The notes: a model not told the origin generated them from the sequence alone. A stretch of 64,000 bases of DNA from Arcicella gelida (GCF_034931025.1 NZ_JAYGIL010000031.1:1-64000), one strand, 5' to 3'; shown: positions 16,224-25,924, counted from the first letter of the stretch. Made by a program: numbers and translations.

Positions 16224-16781
16224 TTATTCTTTAATGCCAAGATTTAAAGGTCTGATTGCTGTTGAATCTAACCTGATTCTTCCATTTGAATCTTTTACAA
16301 CCATCATATACATTGGTTTTTTACTGAGTAGTATATCAACCATTGATATTTGTTGTGTACTGTCTTTGGCAATTAATGGTACTTCTTCTTCCTCATTAAG
16401 GCTAAGGACGCCATCACCAAATGAGAGTACTTTAATCGCTACAGAAGCTGTTCCTTTGCCAATTAATCCTAAATCTTTCGCCGCTGCATAAGATACATCT
16501 AAAATTCTTCCTCTACTGTGTGGACCTCTATCGTTTACTTTTACGATGGTCACATTCCCATTTTCCTTATTGGTTACTTCTAATAAAGTACCGAATGGAA
16601 GCGATTTATGGGCAGCCGTTCTGCGGGTAGCTTTATAACGTTGACCGCTAGAAGTTTTTCGTCCTTCAAACTTACTTGCATAATATGAAATCTTTCCGCT
16701 AATCGTTTTTTTCGGTTTGGAAGGAGTCGTAAATGCAGTAACCGTGGCAGTAAAAAGTAGGAAAACTGTTTTTAAAATCAT
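16224..16781 (-). CDS. rlpA: RlpA-like double-psi beta-barrel protein
   Basis: 185 residues with an N-terminal signal sequence (MILKTVFLLFTATVTAFTTP). Residues 30-120 form the double-psi beta-barrel: ISYYASKFEGRKTSSGQRY with E39, then FGTLLEVTNKENGNVTIVKV and NDRGPHSRGRILDVS with D84. These two acids correspond to the catalytic pair of RlpA lytic transglycosylases, which cut glycan strands of peptidoglycan. The C-terminal SPOR domain of classical RlpA is absent; instead there is a 65-residue unassigned tail (VPLIAKDSTQQISMVDILLS). Acts in the periplasm, if the family role holds. Confidence 0.88.
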   Translation of the reverse strand: MILKTVFLLFTATVTAFTTPSKPKKTISGKISYYASKFEGRKTSSGQRYKATRRTAAHKSLPFGTLLEVTNKENGNVTIVKVNDRGPHSRGRILDVSYAAAKDLGLIGKGTASVAIKVLSFGDGVLSLNEEEEVPLIAKDSTQQISMVDILLSKKPMYMMVVKDSNGRIRLDSTAIRPLNLGIKE

Positions 16782-17290
16782 AATAACATATTTAGAAACC
16801 TACCGCAAAAGCCTAACTATGTAGTACAATTGATATTGAAAATGATTATATCAAATCGTTTTACAATAAGGGTTTCGTGAAACAATCATTTAATATTCAG
16901 ATACGCTAACGTGAACTTAAACCTTAAAAAATTGTAAGAAAAATTCATCAAATGCTAATTTTAAAATAGTTTTTGACAAATCAAGGATGCAATTTACACA
17001 TTTTTATCTAAAAAACTGAGGGTTTATCTCTTACATTACTTAACCAAAACTCCTGTTAAGTTTTTAAAAGACAGTTAAAATCATCTTTTATTAATGATTT
17101 TCCAAAAAATACTTACTCCAAATTTCATACAAATTAACTGATTATCAGGACATTTCAAATTTACAATCCTACATTAACAAAATAAAAGACTTGTTGATGA
17201 AGCAACAAAGTCTAAAAATTTCGATTATGTTAAATCTAAGCCCTCTTAACAAAAAATTAACATAAAAGACTTTTGAATTTCATATCAAAG
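16782..17290. other. Long spacer without detectable genes
   Basis: About 510 bp of very A/T-rich sequence between the starts of the RlpA-like gene and the 3' end of acs. I see no convincing reading frame, RNA gene or strong repeat. It presumably holds the promoter of the RlpA-like gene. Confidence 0.5.
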
Positions 17291-17319
17291 AAAAAAGGTT
17301 TCGCTTTCAACGAAACCTC
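17291..17319 (-). terminator. Terminator of acs
   Basis: In the minus direction AGGTTTCG-TTGAAAG-CGAAACCT is followed by TTTTTT. It lies 25-50 bp beyond the acs stop codon. Confidence 0.88.
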
Positions 17320-17343
17320 TTCATTCAACATATCTGTAATCTA

Positions 17344-19245
17344 TTACAAAGCACCTACTTTGATTTCTTCAACTACACTTGGGTCTAACAAAGTAGAAGT
17401 ATCGCCTAAATTATTCGTTTCTCCTTCGGCTACTTTTCTTAAAATTCTTCTCATGATTTTACCTGAACGAGTTTTTGGCAAACCACTCACAAATTGTATT
17501 TTATCAGGTTTAGCAATTGGTCCGATTACACGAGTAACGGTTGCTAAAATATCTCTACGAGTTAAATCAGAATCATGACCTGGAGATTTCTCACAAATTA
17601 CATAAGCATAAATGCCTTGCCCTTTAATATCATGCGGATAACCCACTACAGCCGATTCTACTACACCTAAGTGCATATTGATAGCATTTTCTACTTCTGC
17701 CGTACCAATTCTATGTCCAGAAACATTGATTACATCATCCACACGACCTGTAATTCTGTAATATCCATCTTCATCACGCATACAACCATCACCTGTAAAG
17801 TAAAGGTTTTTATAAGTAGAAAAGTACGTTTGGATACAACGATCATGGTCGCCATAAGTAGTACGAATAATACCCGGCCAAGGGAATTTAATACAAAGAT
17901 TTCCAGAAACGCCATTTCCGACAATCTCCTCTCCTTTTTCATCCACCAAAATTGGCTGAACGCCAGGCAAAGGTAAAGTAGCGTACGAAGGCTTCGTTTT
18001 GGTAATTCCTGCAATTGGAGAAATCAAAATTCCACCCGTTTCAGTTTGCCACCAAGTATCTACAATCGGTGATTTTCCTTTACCAATATTATCGTTATAC
18101 CAATGCCAAGCTTCTTCGTTGATAGGCTCGCCAACTGAACCTAATACTTTTAATGAACTTAAATCTTTACCATTTACGTAGTCAAGTCCAAAACCCATTA
18201 ACGAGCGAATCGCTGTGGGTGCGGTATATAAAATATCTACTTTATGTTTATCAATTACTTCCCAAAAACGACCAGCATCTGGGTAAGTCGGTACGCCCTC
18301 AAACATCAATGAAGTTGCCCCATAACATAATGGTCCATAAACGATATATGAGTGACCAGTAATCCAACCAATATCAGCCGTACAGAAATGTACTTGTCCG
18401 GGTTGATATTGGAAAACATTTGCAAAAGTATAAGTGGTGTAAACCATATAACCTCCGCAAGTATGTACAACGCCTTTTGGTTTACCTGTTGAACCAGAAG
18501 TGTAAAGAATGAAAAGCATGTCTTCCGCATCCATTTCTTCGGCTGGACAATCAGATGAAACCGTTTTCACTTCATTTTCCCACCAAACATCACGTCCTTT
18601 CAACATTGATACTGGTGTGCGAGTTCGAGTTGAAACGATTACTTTTTGTACTGATGGACATTGAATCAAAGCATCATCCACTGTAGATTTTAATCCAATT
18701 TCTTTATTTCCACGGAAAGAACCATCTGAAGTAATCACAATATTACACTGTGCATCGTTAATACGGTCGGCAATTGATTGTGCAGAAAAGCCACCAAAAA
18801 CTACCGAATGTATCGCTCCGATTCTAGCACAAGCCAATACAGCAATTGCCAATTCAGGAATCATTGGCATATAAATACAAATTCTATCTCCTTTTTTAGC
18901 TCCGTGTTTTTTCAATACATTCGCAAACTGACAAACCCTTTGATGAAGCATTTTGTAAGTAAGCGTTATAGACTCTTCCTGTGGGTCATTTGATTCCCAA
19001 ATGATAGCGGGCTGGTCGCCACGAGTAGCCAAATGACGGTCAAGCGCATTTTCAGTAATATTCATTTTACCCCCAGCAAACCATTTTGTAGTTCCTGTCG
19101 TAAAATCCCATTCTAATGTTTTTTTCCAAGGTTTACGCCATTGAAAATTTTGTGCTATTTCAGCCCAAAAACTTTCAGGGTCTGAAACTGAATGGTTATA
19201 TGCTGATTCGTAATCATCAAAGGAGCTAATTTGTAAATTCATCAT
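17344..19245 (-). CDS. acs: Acetyl-CoA synthetase (AMP-forming acetate-CoA ligase)
   Basis: 633 residues, full length for Acs. It activates acetate with ATP and CoA to acetyl-CoA. Adenylate-forming motifs are intact: LYTSGSTGKPKGVVHT (P-loop, about residue 250), DTWWQTETGG, FTGDGCMRDEDGYYRITGR and the C-terminal SGKIMRRILR, whose lysine is acetylated in other bacteria to switch the enzyme off. The ACS-specific N-terminus with a WF..G core (TKWFAGGKMNITENALDRHL) is present. It is the last gene of a minus-strand run headed by a response regulator and a symporter-kinase, the same neighbourhood as the CrbS/CrbR-controlled acs of Proteobacteria. A terminator follows. Confidence 0.97.
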   Translation of the reverse strand: MMNLQISSFDDYESAYNHSVSDPESFWAEIAQNFQWRKPWKKTLEWDFTTGTTKWFAGGKMNITENALDRHLATRGDQPAIIWESNDPQEESITLTYKMLHQRVCQFANVLKKHGAKKGDRICIYMPMIPELAIAVLACARIGAIHSVVFGGFSAQSIADRINDAQCNIVITSDGSFRGNKEIGLKSTVDDALIQCPSVQKVIVSTRTRTPVSMLKGRDVWWENEVKTVSSDCPAEEMDAEDMLFILYTSGSTGKPKGVVHTCGGYMVYTTYTFANVFQYQPGQVHFCTADIGWITGHSYIVYGPLCYGATSLMFEGVPTYPDAGRFWEVIDKHKVDILYTAPTAIRSLMGFGLDYVNGKDLSSLKVLGSVGEPINEEAWHWYNDNIGKGKSPIVDTWWQTETGGILISPIAGITKTKPSYATLPLPGVQPILVDEKGEEIVGNGVSGNLCIKFPWPGIIRTTYGDHDRCIQTYFSTYKNLYFTGDGCMRDEDGYYRITGRVDDVINVSGHRIGTAEVENAINMHLGVVESAVVGYPHDIKGQGIYAYVICEKSPGHDSDLTRRDILATVTRVIGPIAKPDKIQFVSGLPKTRSGKIMRRILRKVAEGETNNLGDTSTLLDPSVVEEIKVGAL

Positions 19246-19505
19246 TAATCGGATATTAGAAATTGAGTTGGTATTGAATTGCTTCAGATTTTAATATTTT
19301 CTACTGTAAAAGTACAAGACATTTTTTTTATTTGAATACTGTTTTACAGGTTTTACGCTAAAAAAGTATAGCTATCTTCACTAAACAAAGTATAGCTTTT
19401 CAATTGATATTTTGAACTTTTATTATAATATAAGCCCAATTTGACTGAAATTAGTTTTTCGTGCTATCTATAAGTAAAAATCCATACTTCAATATTCGTT
19501 CTTTC

Positions 19506-19892
19506 TTAATTTGAAACAATGCCCAATGCCAATGTATTGATTTTTGCTACCAAAGTACGAGTAGAAAAAGGTTTAGAAACATATAAATCTGCCCCAGTCA
19601 AATACCCTTTTTCAATATCAGCTTCTTTATTTTTTGCACTTAAAAAAACGATTTTTATATGTTGAAAACGAATACTTTCTTTGATAAGTCGGCATACTTC
19701 ATAGCCATCTACATGAGGCATCATAATATCTAATAGAATAATGGAAGGCACTTCTTTTTCAATAATCTCCAAGGCTTCGGAGCCATCACGGGCGATAAAA
19801 ACACTGTAGCCTTCTTTCTTCATTAAAAATTCAAGAGACATCAAAATGCTAGGTTCGTCATCAACGATTAATACTTTTATTGTCTTTTTCAT
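19506..19892 (-). CDS. CheY-like single-domain response regulator
   Basis: 128 residues consisting only of a receiver domain: acidic pocket DDEPS (D11, D12), phosphoacceptor D55 in LLDIMMPHVDGY, the conserved serine in FLSAKN and K107 in VSKPFS. There is no output domain. It lies 41 bp after the symporter-kinase gene on the same strand and 260 bp ahead of acs, so it is very likely the partner of that kinase. CrbR of Proteobacteria has a LuxR-type DNA-binding domain; here the output must pass through another protein. Candidates in this window are the InsA-like and ScfR-like regulators, but that is speculation. Confidence 0.93.
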   Translation of the reverse strand: MKKTIKVLIVDDEPSILMSLEFLMKKEGYSVFIARDGSEALEIIEKEVPSIILLDIMMPHVDGYEVCRLIKESIRFQHIKIVFLSAKNKEADIEKGYLTGADLYVSKPFSTRTLVAKINTLALGIVSN

Positions 19893-19933
19893 ATCGTATA
19901 AAATAAGTAAATGTTGATTTTCTTTATGGTAAT

Positions 19934-22642
19934 CTAAACGACAGGTATTGAAAAGGTGAATTTTGAACCTTTCCCTACTTGGCTTTCTACCCAGATTTGT
20001 CCGTTGTGTAATGCTATAATCTTCTTAGAAATGGCTAAACCCAAACCACTTCCTTTTGGTTTTTTGATAGTTTGGTCTTCTGCTTGGAAAAATTTATCAA
20101 AAATTAATCGCTGAAAATTCTTATCAATGCCAGCGCCATTATCATGAACACTGGTATAAACACAGCCTTCTGCATAGTGTGTCGCTAAAATAATTTCGCC
20201 CTTTTGTGGTTCACAATATTTAATGGCATTCGATAAAAGATTGACCACTACTTGTATTAATTTATCTTTATCCGCTTCAAATCTTGGTGTAAAACGGTCG
20301 GGCATAAAGATTACTTTTATCTCTTTTTCTTTCGCTTGCTGATAAAGTGCATCTATAGAATCTTTGACAACTTCTTGAATATCAATATCTTCCAAAATCA
20401 ATTTTTGTTTGCCAGATTCGTATTTCTCTAAATCAAGTACTTGGTTAATTAGCCTACTGAGTCGGTCTGATTCTTTTACGACTGTTCCTAAAAAGTGTTC
20501 TCTTTCGTTTAAATCCATTTCTGGATTATCAAAAACGATTTCGGATAAAGCTCTAATAGAAGTAAGTGGCGTTCTGATTTCGTGAGCTACCGTTGACAGG
20601 AAATCGTCTTTGAGTTTGTCTGTTTTTTGAAGTATCTCGTTCGCTTCTTTTAATTCTGTTGTTGCTTTTTCTAAAGCAATCGACTTTCTTTTAAGTTCTT
20701 TGTTGGCCGATAATAAACTTTGAGAGGATTTTAAAATACTGATTACTTCTTCGGTAGAAATTTTTTCTTCTTTTGAAACGGAAGAAATCATAATTCTAGC
20801 AGAGGCTGTTCCAACGATTCCAGCTAATAATTTTTCCACATAGCTAACTATTTGTGGCTCGGCTATTACAGAAGTTAATCTGATTTTATGTTTTTGTGCA
20901 TAAAGTTTCAGTATTTTTTCAGCTCTTTTTTCTCCAAGAAAATTACTTAATAACAATTGAATATCAGAAAAATAAGCTGTTCCTCTCCAAATTGTTGGGC
21001 TTTCTACTTGTTCTGAATATTCAAAAATATCTACAAAAATCACCGCTTGGTTATGCTCAATCGAACTTTGATAACTGTTCAGTGAAAAGCAGACGTAGCA
21101 AAAAATATTCAAGAGTAAACTCCAAAACAAACCATGAGAAATACTATCCATGCCTTCTAATCCAAATAATGCTAAAGGTTTTAAGGCAGAAAAACCCATA
21201 AAACCTTGGTCAATTATAGATTGTGGAAAGAAACCAGCCCCGACCATTGATGGCAATACTAATGTATAAAACCAAATAAATACGCCAACTAACAAGCCTA
21301 TTAAAGCACCTTTTTGTGTTCCATTTTTCCAAAAAATTCCACCAATAATGGCTGGTCCAAATTGCGAAACTGCTGCAAATGATACCATTCCGTTAGAAAC
21401 CAAAGAGTAATGTTCAGCAATGGTTTTGTAATATAAATACGCCATTAAAAGAATCAAGACGATGGAAGTACGGCGAATTGTCTTTACTAATAAGCTAAAA
21501 TTGCCTGCTAATTTCTCTTGTAATGAAGCACTTTTTAAAAGTGCTGGCATTACTAAATTATTGGAAATCATCACACTAAGTGCAATCGTTTCCACAATAA
21601 TCATACTTGTTCCTGCCGAAAAACCACCGATATAAGTAAATAAAGTAATAAAAGGTTGGTTGAATTTTAGAGGAATTGCCAATACATATTCATCCGAATT
21701 GATAGCGTGGTTCGGAAATAATAATACGCCTCCCATTGCAATCGGAATTACAAAAAAGTTGATTAACAATAAGTACAAAGGAAAAAGCCAAAGTGCTTTG
21801 TTCAGATGCTTTTCATCAACATTTTCGATGACGGAAACCTGAAATTGGCGTGGTAAAAACATTATCGCCATCATCGACAACAGTAAATGCCAAAACCAAC
21901 CTGCGGTATCTTGTTCAGAATGAAATACAAAAACTTTTTGTAGGGCAGGAATATGAGAGGCTTTTTGGAAAATATCTGAAATTCCATCAAAAATAAAGTA
22001 ACTCACAAAAATGCCCACGAGTAAAAAAGACACCAATTTTATGATAGATTCTGCGGCGATGGCAGCAACCATTCCTTCATGGCGTTCGGTAGAATCGATG
22101 GTACGAGTACCAAAAATGATGGTAAAAATTGACAATACAATGGTAATGTAAAAAGCTAAATCGCCAATAAAAAAATGTTGAGTATTGATTTCACCATCAG
22201 GTTGAGTCACAATCAAAAAGCTATTTGAAATGGCTTTGAGCTGAATAGCGATATAAGGCAAAATACCCAAAATACAGATAATCGTTACAATTACGCCCAA
22301 AGTGGCATTTTTACCATAACGTGAAGAAATGAAATCGGCGATTGAAGTAATCCGTTGTACTTTACAGATTCTGATGATTTTACGAAGTACAATCCACCAC
22401 AAAGGCATCATTAAAGATGGTCCAATGTAAACGGAAATAAACTCAATTCCATTGGTTACTGCTCTTCCTACTGAACCGTAGAAAGTCCAAGCGGTGCAAT
22501 AAACAGCCAACGACAGTGCATAAATATATGGATTATTAACAATGCTTTTGCCTTTGGCAGAACGTTGTTCAGCCCAATAAGCTACTCCAAAAAGAAAAAC
22601 TAGATAGAGTAATGAAGTCAATATTAATACTACACTATTCAT
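19934..22642 (-). CDS. Sodium/solute symporter-STAC-histidine kinase fusion (CrbS-like)
   Basis: 902 residues. The first 530 or so form a 13-helix sodium/solute symporter (SSS) domain (SLAVYCTAWTFYGSVGRAV, SAGTSMIIVETIALSVMISN, SFAAVSQFGPAIIGGIFW). A STAC-type linker follows (SYVEKLLAGIVGTASARIMI), then a coiled-coil (KSIALEKATTELKEANEILQ) and a kinase core: H687 in VAHEIRTPLTS, N-box VNLLSNAIKY, DNGAGIDKNFQRL and KGSGLGLAISKK. No PAS domain was recognised. CrbS and CbrA have this design and control acs or carbon catabolism. The adjacent regulator and acs support an acetate or short-chain-acid sensing role. It overlaps the small upstream gene by 8 bp. Confidence 0.93.
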   Translation of the reverse strand: MNSVVLILTSLLYLVFLFGVAYWAEQRSAKGKSIVNNPYIYALSLAVYCTAWTFYGSVGRAVTNGIEFISVYIGPSLMMPLWWIVLRKIIRICKVQRITSIADFISSRYGKNATLGVIVTIICILGILPYIAIQLKAISNSFLIVTQPDGEINTQHFFIGDLAFYITIVLSIFTIIFGTRTIDSTERHEGMVAAIAAESIIKLVSFLLVGIFVSYFIFDGISDIFQKASHIPALQKVFVFHSEQDTAGWFWHLLLSMMAIMFLPRQFQVSVIENVDEKHLNKALWLFPLYLLLINFFVIPIAMGGVLLFPNHAINSDEYVLAIPLKFNQPFITLFTYIGGFSAGTSMIIVETIALSVMISNNLVMPALLKSASLQEKLAGNFSLLVKTIRRTSIVLILLMAYLYYKTIAEHYSLVSNGMVSFAAVSQFGPAIIGGIFWKNGTQKGALIGLLVGVFIWFYTLVLPSMVGAGFFPQSIIDQGFMGFSALKPLALFGLEGMDSISHGLFWSLLLNIFCYVCFSLNSYQSSIEHNQAVIFVDIFEYSEQVESPTIWRGTAYFSDIQLLLSNFLGEKRAEKILKLYAQKHKIRLTSVIAEPQIVSYVEKLLAGIVGTASARIMISSVSKEEKISTEEVISILKSSQSLLSANKELKRKSIALEKATTELKEANEILQKTDKLKDDFLSTVAHEIRTPLTSIRALSEIVFDNPEMDLNEREHFLGTVVKESDRLSRLINQVLDLEKYESGKQKLILEDIDIQEVVKDSIDALYQQAKEKEIKVIFMPDRFTPRFEADKDKLIQVVVNLLSNAIKYCEPQKGEIILATHYAEGCVYTSVHDNGAGIDKNFQRLIFDKFFQAEDQTIKKPKGSGLGLAISKKIIALHNGQIWVESQVGKGSKFTFSIPVV

Positions 22643-22850
22643 CTTTATTAATTTCTTGCTCTTCGTTACGGACGCTCCAGTAAATTATACCAATGAATAA
22701 TATCCAAATCGTAAAAACATAAAAATAAAGTGTTGGAATGCCTTTAATCTTTGTGTCGTGGTTAACAATCGATAAAATAGGAAAGTTAAAAAGAATCATA
22801 AATACGATTCCAAGTACCAAAAGTTTTTGATTTTTTAACTTTTCTTTCAT
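22635..22850 (-). CDS. Two-helix membrane protein coupled to the symporter-kinase
   Basis: 71 residues with two hydrophobic helices (LLVLGIVFMILFNFPILSIV and LYFYVFTIWILFIGIIYWSV) and charged ends. It overlaps the symporter-kinase start by 8 bp, so the two are translationally coupled. Small two-helix proteins (DUF3311-like) often precede SSS-family transporters and are thought to be accessory subunits; this one matches that pattern by size and position. The specific family name is an inference. Confidence 0.8.
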   Translation of the reverse strand: MKEKLKNQKLLVLGIVFMILFNFPILSIVNHDTKIKGIPTLYFYVFTIWILFIGIIYWSVRNEEQEINKDE

Positions 22851-23036
22851 GAATGAAAAAGATTTTAACCCTTGTATTGAGTTTTAATTTTATCACAATT
22901 TAGGGTAATAATTTAACTCTTCTTAGAAAGAAATAACTATACTTGCTAATTTTTTATAGTCAAACTATTGAAAAATGTATGCCAAATGTGTTATCATACA
23001 TCAATGGCATACATTCAGCACTAAAGAATTTATCTT

Positions 23037-23255
23037 TTAATTATCGTATTCTCCGGAAAGTGCATACTTTCCAAAAATCAATAATCCACCTGTAATAATT
23101 GGCGTGAGGATTATCATGATGATGATTCCAAACACCAAATCTTCTTGGTTTCCAGAAGCAAATTTCGGAATACCTAATTCATAAATTCCGAAGTAAGCTG
23201 TTGCTAAACCTAAGAGTATCCAAACGACACCTAATATTCTTTTAATTCCGTTCAT
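23037..23255 (-). CDS. Small two-helix membrane protein next to the MHS transporter
   Basis: 72 residues with helices at about 7-25 (ILGVVWILLGLATAYFGIYE) and 43-65 (FGIIIMIILTPIITGGLLIF), joined by a polar loop. It lies 47 bp downstream of the MFS gene on the same strand and probably shares its transcript. Proteins of this type (DUF6814-like) are found next to MFS transporters in Bacteroidota. No catalytic residues are visible; an accessory role in transport is a guess from position. Confidence 0.75.
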   Translation of the reverse strand: MNGIKRILGVVWILLGLATAYFGIYELGIPKFASGNQEDLVFGIIIMIILTPIITGGLLIFGKYALSGEYDN

Positions 23256-23302
23256 GTCTTTTTATGAAAATATGTTTAAAATTAATTTCAGTCCTAAAAT
23301 AC

Positions 23303-24883
23303 TTAATCTCTGATACTTCTGTCTTCTTTGATATACAATAAACCTATCACAAAACATACTCCTGCAATTAAAATCGGATAATTCAAACCTTCTAAATATG
23401 GTTGCGTATTTTTGATAGCTTCGCCTGCTTTTTCGGCAACTTCATTCGCATCTTTTGCTTTGGTTACTAAGTAAGTAGCAATAGCTGGCATCAATCCGCC
23501 GAATACTCCGTTACCAATATGATATGGCAACGACATTGAAGTATAGCGAATTTTTACTGGGAACATTTCTACTAAGAAAGCGGCAATTGGTCCATAAGCC
23601 ATCGTTACAAAAACCAATTGTACAAAAACTAACCAAACGAGGGTCCATAAGTCACTGTCATTGATTTTAACAGTTTTAGCTACTTCTGCTTTTGGTTGTT
23701 CTGATTCAGCTTTGGCTGCTAAAATTGTCTGTTTTTTTACTTCTTTATAAGTAGTTCCGTCGGTATAAAATTTATTGGTTGTTGTGCTTATTAACGAATC
23801 TGTACTTGAATTAGCAAGCAAAGTTGCTTTTACTTCTACCTTTGTTTGAGCCGTAATTTCTTCTTTATTTTTCAAATTAGCGGTTTGATACATTTTCTCA
23901 TAAATAGGACGATAAGCAAAAATAGCCAGTAATAAACCTGCCAACATAATTGGCTTACGACCAACTTTATCGGATAACCAACCAAAAAATACAAACAAAG
24001 GCGTACCCATAATCAAGGCAATGATTAGCAAAGTATTGGCTTGGTCGAAATCCACATTCATGATTTTTAATAAGAATGTTTGTGCATAAAACTGACCTGT
24101 GTACCAAACTACGCCTTGCCCCATCGTTGCTCCAAAAAGTGCTAACAAGACAAATTTAAAATTCAATTTATTACCAAATGATTCTTTCAGCGGATTGGTT
24201 GATGTTTTCCCTTCGGCTTTAGCTTTGGCAAAAAGAGGCGATTCCGACATGTTTTTACGAATCAAGACAGAAACATAAACCATGATGATTGAAACCATGA
24301 ATGGGATTCTCCATCCCCAATCTTCCCATGATTCTTTCGACATCGAATTTTTTGTCAATAAGATTACTCCTAAAGAAATAAACAAACCTGCGGTAGCTGT
24401 AATTTGAATCCAAGAAGTCCAAAAACCTCTTGCATTTGCTGGCGAGTGTTCGGCTACATAAGTGGCTGCTCCACCATATTCACCACCAAGTGCCAAACCT
24501 TGTAATAATCTAAGAATCAAGACAATTAATGGTGCAAAAAAACCAATTGTTTCATATTTCGGTACTAATCCAATGGCAAAAGTTGCTCCGCCCATCAATA
24601 CCAAAGTAACCATAAAAGTATATTTACGACCAATCAAATCGCCTAAACGACCAAAGAATAATGCACCAAAAGGACGCACGACAAAACCTGCTGCAAAAGT
24701 GGCTAATGTTGAAAGAAAAGCTGCTGTGGGATTATCTTTCGGGAAAAATTGCGTTGAAATAATGGTTGCTAAACTTCCAAATATATAAAAATCGTACCAT
24801 TCGATGAGTGTGCCTACTGATGATGCCCCAATAATGGCGGCAAGTGCTTTAGTGGATGTTTTTTTTACTGTGTGTTCTGACAT
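23303..24883 (-). CDS. MHS-family MFS transporter with a central insertion
   Basis: 526 residues, twelve predicted helices, with the metabolite:H+ symporter (MHS) signature GTLIEWYDFYIFGSLATII and the loop motif GRLGDLIGRKYTF, followed by RLLQGLALGGEYGGAATYVAEH. Known MHS relatives carry proline/betaine, dicarboxylates or short organic acids. Unusually, a hydrophilic segment of about 80 residues (roughly 330-410: EKMYQTANLKNKEEITAQTK to AEVAKTVKINDSDLW) interrupts the second half between helices. The gene lies in the acetate-related block, so an organic acid substrate is plausible but not shown by sequence. Confidence 0.88.
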   Translation of the reverse strand: MSEHTVKKTSTKALAAIIGASSVGTLIEWYDFYIFGSLATIISTQFFPKDNPTAAFLSTLATFAAGFVVRPFGALFFGRLGDLIGRKYTFMVTLVLMGGATFAIGLVPKYETIGFFAPLIVLILRLLQGLALGGEYGGAATYVAEHSPANARGFWTSWIQITATAGLFISLGVILLTKNSMSKESWEDWGWRIPFMVSIIMVYVSVLIRKNMSESPLFAKAKAEGKTSTNPLKESFGNKLNFKFVLLALFGATMGQGVVWYTGQFYAQTFLLKIMNVDFDQANTLLIIALIMGTPLFVFFGWLSDKVGRKPIMLAGLLLAIFAYRPIYEKMYQTANLKNKEEITAQTKVEVKATLLANSSTDSLISTTTNKFYTDGTTYKEVKKQTILAAKAESEQPKAEVAKTVKINDSDLWTLVWLVFVQLVFVTMAYGPIAAFLVEMFPVKIRYTSMSLPYHIGNGVFGGLMPAIATYLVTKAKDANEVAEKAGEAIKNTQPYLEGLNYPILIAGVCFVIGLLYIKEDRSIRD

Positions 24884-25150
24884 AGTGTTTATAGATAAGG
24901 GGTTTTGATTGAGTGAATATCGTTATTTTGGGTGTTGGATTTAGGATTTCGGTTATTCAAGCTAAAATTATTCTTATTGATTAAAGCTGTGCATTTCGAT
25001 TGTCGAAATCAGATAAACATGTTTCAAAACCGAAGGCTTATTTGTACTTTAACGTGTTTATATTGTACAAACACAAAATCCAAAGGTCACAAAAAAAGCT
25101 ATACAGTCAATAGTATTGATATAGCAACGGTATTTAAGTATAGTTTACAT

Positions 25151-25187
25151 AAAAAATGGGTTTAGAATATTTTTCTAAACCCATTTT
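25151..25187 (-). terminator. Terminator after the InsA-like gene
   Basis: AAAATGGGTTTAGAA and TTCTAAACCCATTTT pair perfectly (15 bp) with a 5-7 nt loop and A/T tails. It lies about 35 bp beyond the stop of the InsA-like gene. The remaining spacer 24884-25150 shows no gene; it must hold the promoter of the MHS transporter. Confidence 0.88.
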
Positions 25188-25221
25188 CAATCTATTTAAC
25201 AAATCTTTATTCTGTAAAAGA

Positions 25222-25641
25222 CTAATGCTTTAAACGCTCCCACTTTATTAACATAAATTTATCTCCTAGCTCCGTTACAATCATTCCAGAATCTCTCAAA
25301 TTCTCTCTATCTGCATAAAAAGCGGCTAACTCTTTGTGATTCATAATTTTATAGGTAGGATAATAATCTGAGTTTTTAGGGATTTTGATTTGATATTTCT
25401 TTACCCAATTCATTACTGATACGTGTGAAACCCCCAAAAGTCGCTCTATTTCACGATAACTTACTCCTTCGATATACAATTGTAAGGCTTTGATGACGTA
25501 ATATGCCGAAATGCCTTTTCCTAGTTTTTCAACAGTAAAGTTATAATTACAGTCTTTGCATTTAAAACGTTGTTTTTCTTTAATTACGCCACTTTTAGTA
25601 ACATTTTGAGCGTCGCAGCGAGGACAATTTGGATTTTTCAT
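25222..25641 (-). CDS. Orphan InsA-like zinc-ribbon/helix-turn-helix DNA-binding protein
   Basis: The start is set at M (25641, MKNPNCPRCDAQNV); the open frame extends 19 residues upstream without similarity. The 139-residue protein has a zinc ribbon with C6, C9, C28 and C31 (CPRC...CKDC). A helix-turn-helix follows (ALQLYIEGVSYREIERLLGVSHVSVMNWVKKY), the arrangement of the IS1 InsA protein. There is no transposase (InsB) frame, no inverted repeats and no target duplication around it. The C-terminal 60 residues (YPTYKIMNHKELAAFYADRE) are not part of InsA. It appears to be a domesticated regulator between the MHS transporter and the ScfR-type gene. Confidence 0.82.
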   Translation of the reverse strand: MKNPNCPRCDAQNVTKSGVIKEKQRFKCKDCNYNFTVEKLGKGISAYYVIKALQLYIEGVSYREIERLLGVSHVSVMNWVKKYQIKIPKNSDYYPTYKIMNHKELAAFYADRENLRDSGMIVTELGDKFMLIKWERLKH

Positions 25642-25924
25642 AGAAATAATACGATATAGTATATTTAGCAAATATATATCAATTAAGCAACAATACAACG
25701 TCTTGAATAAACTTATTTTTTCAATCGAAAAAAGAATAAAAACTATTTTATTTCAAAATTATATTCTGAAATATCAAAAATATCAAAATTTTATTCTTTT
25801 TGTACAACAAATCATCAAAAGCCTTGTACATTTCAAAGATTTATAAGAAGTAAAAGGAAATCGTATTTGATTTTCAAGCACTTAAAAAACTTCTGGTTGG
25901 TTTAATAAATTTTCCAAGATTTAC

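Noticed and set aside
16147..16491. Plus-strand 114-residue frame overlapping the RlpA-like gene
   Set aside because: Lies antisense to a gene with clear double-psi barrel motifs and runs through the shared terminator.
16782..17290. Possible structured RNA or riboswitch in the long spacer
   Set aside because: No conserved helix pattern or known motif could be recognised; only A/T-rich sequence.
24932..25165. Plus-strand 77-residue frame in the spacer ahead of the MHS transporter
   Set aside because: No family pattern, runs into the terminator hairpin, and the composition is that of translated A/T-rich spacer.
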